From contig CAMLKN010000089.1 in NCBI GenBank assembly GCA_946480655.1, positions 1-8,731 of the forward strand: DNA of 8,731 nucleotides, in the 5' to 3' direction. How positions within the stretch are numbered: position 1 is the stretch's first letter; each line of letters starts with the position of its first letter. The position numbers were made by a program, and so were the translations under genes. The notes under the pieces were generated by a model. That model ran no database searches. It was not told the origin of the DNA and saw nothing but the letters and a program-made list of their open reading frames with translations. Positions 7,042 to 8,731 of this stretch are shown here, piece after piece. The DNA is from an uncultured Devosia sp. Lineage in GTDB: Bacteria; Pseudomonadota; Alphaproteobacteria; Rhizobiales; Devosiaceae.

Positions 7042-7052
7042 AGATTGGTGGG

Positions 7053-7081
7053 CTTATCGGGTCAAAGCCCCGCGGAGTCAA
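7053..7081 (-). promoter_or_regulatory. sigma-70-type promoter candidate for rplU-rpmA
   Basis: On the minus strand, TTGACT (7081-7076), a 17-base spacer, then GATAAG (7058-7053). This is a near-consensus -35 and an acceptable -10 at ideal spacing. Transcription would begin near 7046, giving a leader of about 170 bases before rplU. That leader can form the hairpin at 7019-7041, a 7-bp hairpin GGCTGAA (6968-6974) with TTCAGCC (6979-6985), and a 7-bp hairpin CCGCGGA (6925-6931) with TCCGCGG (6944-6950). No better promoter was seen closer to rplU. Confidence 0.5.
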
Positions 7082-7143
7082 GCGCAATGCACGCTGAAGC
7101 GACCACAAATGCTGACAACGTGCCAGCAAATTGCTCGTCTGCG

Positions 7144-7914
7144 TCAGGCGTTGGGGTACCAGTTGCGCAGCCGCACTTCCACTGCCTCATCCACTTCGGT
7201 TTCGAGCGGAGAAAGGTCGCTATCGCCATAGTGATAGGGATAGACCACCTTCGGCTTGAAGGTATTGATGGCCTCGACGGCCTGCGCAACCGTCATCGTA
7301 TAGGGCAGGTTCATGGGCAGGAAGGCCAGGCTAATGCCCTGCAATCCCAGCATGTCTTCGGTCGGCTCGGTGTCGCCGGCAACATAGACAAGGGCATCGC
7401 CAAAGGTCAGGACATAGCCGTTGCCGACCCCGACCGGGTGATAGCGCATGCGGTCTTCGGTCGTGTTGTGGGCAGCGATGGCGCGGATCGGAAGGTCGAC
7501 AATAGTGCCCTCGTCGCCATTGGCCATGGCCGTTGCATTGGCTTTAAGTCCCTCCGGCAGCTTGGAAAAAACGTCGCCATTGGTGATCAGCGGAGCGCTT
7601 CCGGCAATGGCTTCGAGCGTCGGCACGTCGAAATGGTCGCCGTGACCATGGGTGATGAGGATCGCCGAGGGCGGGGGCAGTCCCTCGTAGAGCGCCGGGC
7701 CACCAACGGGGTCGACATAGATCGCCTTGCCACTCCATTCGAGCACGAGGCTCGCGTGATCCACCGGATGGACCAGGAGGTCGCCGGCACTGGTTGCAAT
7801 CGTATCGGCCATGGGTGCCTCCTGGGCCAGGGCGGTATGGGCGGCGAGATTGGTAGCAAAGCCGGCGAAGGGCAAGCCGGCCATGCCGGCAACGATGGTT
7901 CGACGGGTAACCAT
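7144..7914 (-). CDS. exported MBL-fold metallo-hydrolase (UlaG-like)
   Basis: A 256-residue metallo-beta-lactamase-fold protein with an N-terminal export signal. TRRTIVAGMAGLPFAGFA (3-20) has a twin-arginine pair and a hydrophobic stretch, then a likely cleavage site after ALA (28-30). This indicates Tat-type export of a folded metal protein to the periplasm. The metal-binding set is complete: the HGHGDH motif with H89, H91, D93 and H94, then H149, D181 and H228. The compact layout without extra domains fits the UlaG-like branch, whose members include lactonases and phosphodiesterases; the substrate here is unknown. The ATG at 7914 has GGGAG 8 bases upstream. The frame points toward rplU, but a 267-base gap with a promoter and hairpin suggests a separate unit. 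Related proteins without signals are cytoplasmic, so the signal is informative. Confidence 0.87.
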   Translation of the reverse strand: MVTRRTIVAGMAGLPFAGFATNLAAHTALAQEAPMADTIATSAGDLLVHPVDHASLVLEWSGKAIYVDPVGGPALYEGLPPPSAILITHGHGDHFDVPTLEAIAGSAPLITNGDVFSKLPEGLKANATAMANGDEGTIVDLPIRAIAAHNTTEDRMRYHPVGVGNGYVLTFGDALVYVAGDTEPTEDMLGLQGISLAFLPMNLPYTMTVAQAVEAINTFKPKVVYPYHYGDSDLSPLETEVDEAVEVRLRNWYPNA

Positions 7915-8041
7915 GGTCTAGTCTCCCTCAATTGTGTGATGACGGCACAGTAACGTCACCAGCAGCGTGCCGGATGGGATCGCACGCAAAAGTGACGGCG
8001 TCGCGGGAAGCCATCTTCCCACAAGCGGCGCAAAAGGGGTG

Positions 8042-8070
8042 TTGCAGGCGGCAAAAGCCTATGCCATAAG
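8042..8070 (+). promoter_or_regulatory. promoter candidate for tRNA-Ser
   Basis: TTGCAG (8042-8047), a 17-base spacer and CATAAG (8065-8070), followed by the G/C-rich stretch CCGCCCC. The tRNA begins 51 bases beyond the -10, which leaves a plausible 5' leader for RNase P. A G/C-rich stretch just after the -10 is typical of promoters of stable RNA genes under stringent control. Confidence 0.5.
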
Positions 8071-8120
8071 CCGCCCCGTATCGACCAGCCGCGCTCCCTC
8101 GGGGGTGCATTCGATCTCGC

Positions 8121-8210
8121 GGAGAGATGGCAGAGCGGTTGAATGCACCGCACTCGAAATGCGGCATAGGGGCAACTCTATCGGGGGTTCGAATCCCTCT
8201 CTCTCCGCCA
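8121..8210 (+). tRNA. tRNA-Ser (anticodon CGA)
   Basis: A complete 90-base type II tRNA. The acceptor arms GGAGAGA (8121-8127) and TCTCTCC (8200-8206) pair fully, followed by discriminator G and an encoded CCA (8208-8210). The anticodon stem is CCGCA (8148-8152) with TGCGG (8160-8164), and the loop CTCGAAA places anticodon CGA at 8155-8157, reading serine codon UCG. A long variable arm (about 8165-8182, with ATAG/CTAT pairing) confirms the serine class. The T arm has loop TTCGAAT (8188-8194). The gene is intact although an integrase follows it. Confidence 0.97.
8188..8210 (+). other. candidate attachment site (attL core) at the tRNA 3' end
   Basis: This is the T-loop-to-CCA part of the tRNA-Ser gene, the segment that tRNA-targeting tyrosine recombinases most often use as crossover core. 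The integrase gene downstream reads away from the tRNA, the typical arrangement at one end of an integrated element. The matching direct repeat at the other end would lie outside the window, so this is inference from context. Confidence 0.45.
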
Positions 8211-8469
8211 TTATCCTCCAGACCCGATGTTGCATTTTCGCCCGGAATCCGGGCCTCAGCGGCCGTTTGTCCGCGATTTTGGCGGGTTTCGGCAGCGGGT
8301 TTCCTCCACCAACGGCCCAGATGTTGCACAATGTTGCGGTTTCCCGGGGCTCTCCCGATCCTGCTTCACCGTCTGTCCGACCGTCTGTCCTGCGGGCGGC
8401 GTCGCTGGACTGGGCGGAGCGGGCAAGCAATAGTCCTCACCGATCAAGATGGACTGGGAGATCGAGCCT
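8211..8469 (+). other. non-coding gap between tRNA-Ser and integrase, with short direct repeats
   Basis: I see no convincing gene here. The heptamer ATGTTGC occurs three times (8227-8233, 8321-8327, 8331-8337). The 11-mer ACCGTCTGTCC occurs twice in tandem with a 12-base period (8368-8378 and 8380-8390). Repeats placed between a presumed att core and an integrase start are good candidates for arm-type integrase sites, excisionase sites or an operator. A small hairpin GCCCGG/CCGGGC (8240-8254) has no T-tract on either strand. Confidence 0.4.
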
Positions 8470-8731
8470 ATGGTGCGCCGACGCGCCCTATCAGCCCGAG
8501 AGGTGGAAGCCATACGCGAGGAGGGCATGCACTGGATCGATGACAACCTTTACCTTCAGATCAGGCCGCAGGGAACGCGGTCGTGGCTCTTCCGATATTG
8601 GGTGGAGGGAAAGCCAAAGGTGCTGGGGCTGGGATCCGCGCGGGATGTGACCTTGGCCAAGGCCCGGGACCAAGCGGACCGCCTGCGGCTGCAGATCCGG
8701 GACGGGGATCTCCCCCAGGCACCGAAGAAGT
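8470..8731 (+). CDS. tyrosine recombinase/integrase, N-terminal part (cut by window edge)
   Basis: The first 87 residues of a site-specific recombinase; the frame is open to the window end. They match the N-terminal arm-DNA-binding domain of P4-type integrases (DUF4102-like). LSAREVEAIREEG (7-19) corresponds to the usual LT...I..L start. WIDDNLYLQIRPQGTRSW (22-39) matches the DG.GLYL.V.P.GSK.W pattern, FRYWVEGKPKVLGLGSA (41-57) matches FRYR..GK.K.L.LGSY, and VTLAKARDQADRLR (60-73) matches VSLAEAR. The catalytic domain (R-H-R-Y) would lie further right. The start at 8470 has GGGAG 9 bases before it. An in-frame ATG at 8449 is the alternative, and a stop at 8431 limits anything longer. The product would integrate and excise the element beginning here at tRNA-Ser. 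Confidence 0.88.
   Translation, partial: MVRRRALSAREVEAIREEGMHWIDDNLYLQIRPQGTRSWLFRYWVEGKPKVLGLGSARDVTLAKARDQADRLRLQIRDGDLPQAPKK

Noticed and set aside
7931..7959. Promoter for the hydrolase gene (GTGACG, 17 bases, CACAAT on the minus strand)
   Set aside because: Both boxes match only 4 of 6 positions, and the predicted start would fall inside the ribosome-binding site.
7928..8108. Small minus-strand frame with a CAACGK motif (60 residues from an ATG at 8108)
   Set aside because: Only one Cys pair and no second zinc-binding pair; the larger frame runs antisense through the tRNA, and no ribosome-binding site or homology was recognised.
8240..8254. 6-bp hairpin GCCCGG/CCGGGC 30 bases after tRNA-Ser as terminator
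   Set aside because: There is no T-tract on either strand, and short G/C hairpins are frequent by chance at this base composition.

Overview
The window is high-G+C DNA from an alphaproteobacterium. The gene order rplU-rpmA-GNAT-obgE-proB-proA, the Ala/Lys-rich tail on bL21 and the G/C-rich intergenic palindromes fit the Hyphomicrobiales. A Devosia-like genome is my best guess, but this is inference from style and gene order and no marker gene was compared.

Layout: almost everything is on the minus strand, so transcription runs from high to low coordinates. From the right, a Tat-type exported metallo-beta-lactamase-fold hydrolase (7144-7914) is followed by a structured 267-base gap with a good promoter. 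Next come ribosomal proteins bL21 (rplU) and bL27 (rpmA), and a strong intrinsic terminator (5957-5988). Four consecutive GNAT acetyltransferase genes (5938 down to 3630) lead into the ribosome-assembly GTPase obgE (3633-2590), then glutamate 5-kinase proB (2438-1272) and gamma-glutamyl phosphate reductase proA (1285-2). proA is complete; its stop codon occupies bases 2-4. On the plus strand at the right end are a tRNA-Ser(CGA) (8121-8210) with its promoter and, 259 bases further on, the 5' part of a tyrosine recombinase (8470 to the window edge). This is the classic beginning of an integrative element inserted at a tRNA gene.

How it fits together: bL21, bL27 and ObgE form a widespread large-subunit ribosome cluster, and ProB and ProA carry out the first two steps of proline synthesis. 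The four GNATs follow the pattern A-B-A'-B': genes 1 and 3 resemble each other, as do genes 2 and 4, which suggests duplication of a two-gene unit. Most junctions from the GNATs to proA overlap by 4-14 bases. The only two gaps are each filled by a composite, head-to-head palindromic repeat, of two different sequence types, as if repeats had inserted between once-coupled genes.

Most worth a second look are the ABAB GNAT module, the two operon-splitting palindromes (one with G-quadruplex potential), the terminator only 18 bases before the first GNAT start codon with a possible competing antiterminator, and the tRNA-Ser/integrase boundary. The cargo of that element lies outside the window. I see no CRISPR array, insertion sequence, toxin-antitoxin pair or clear defence gene here.
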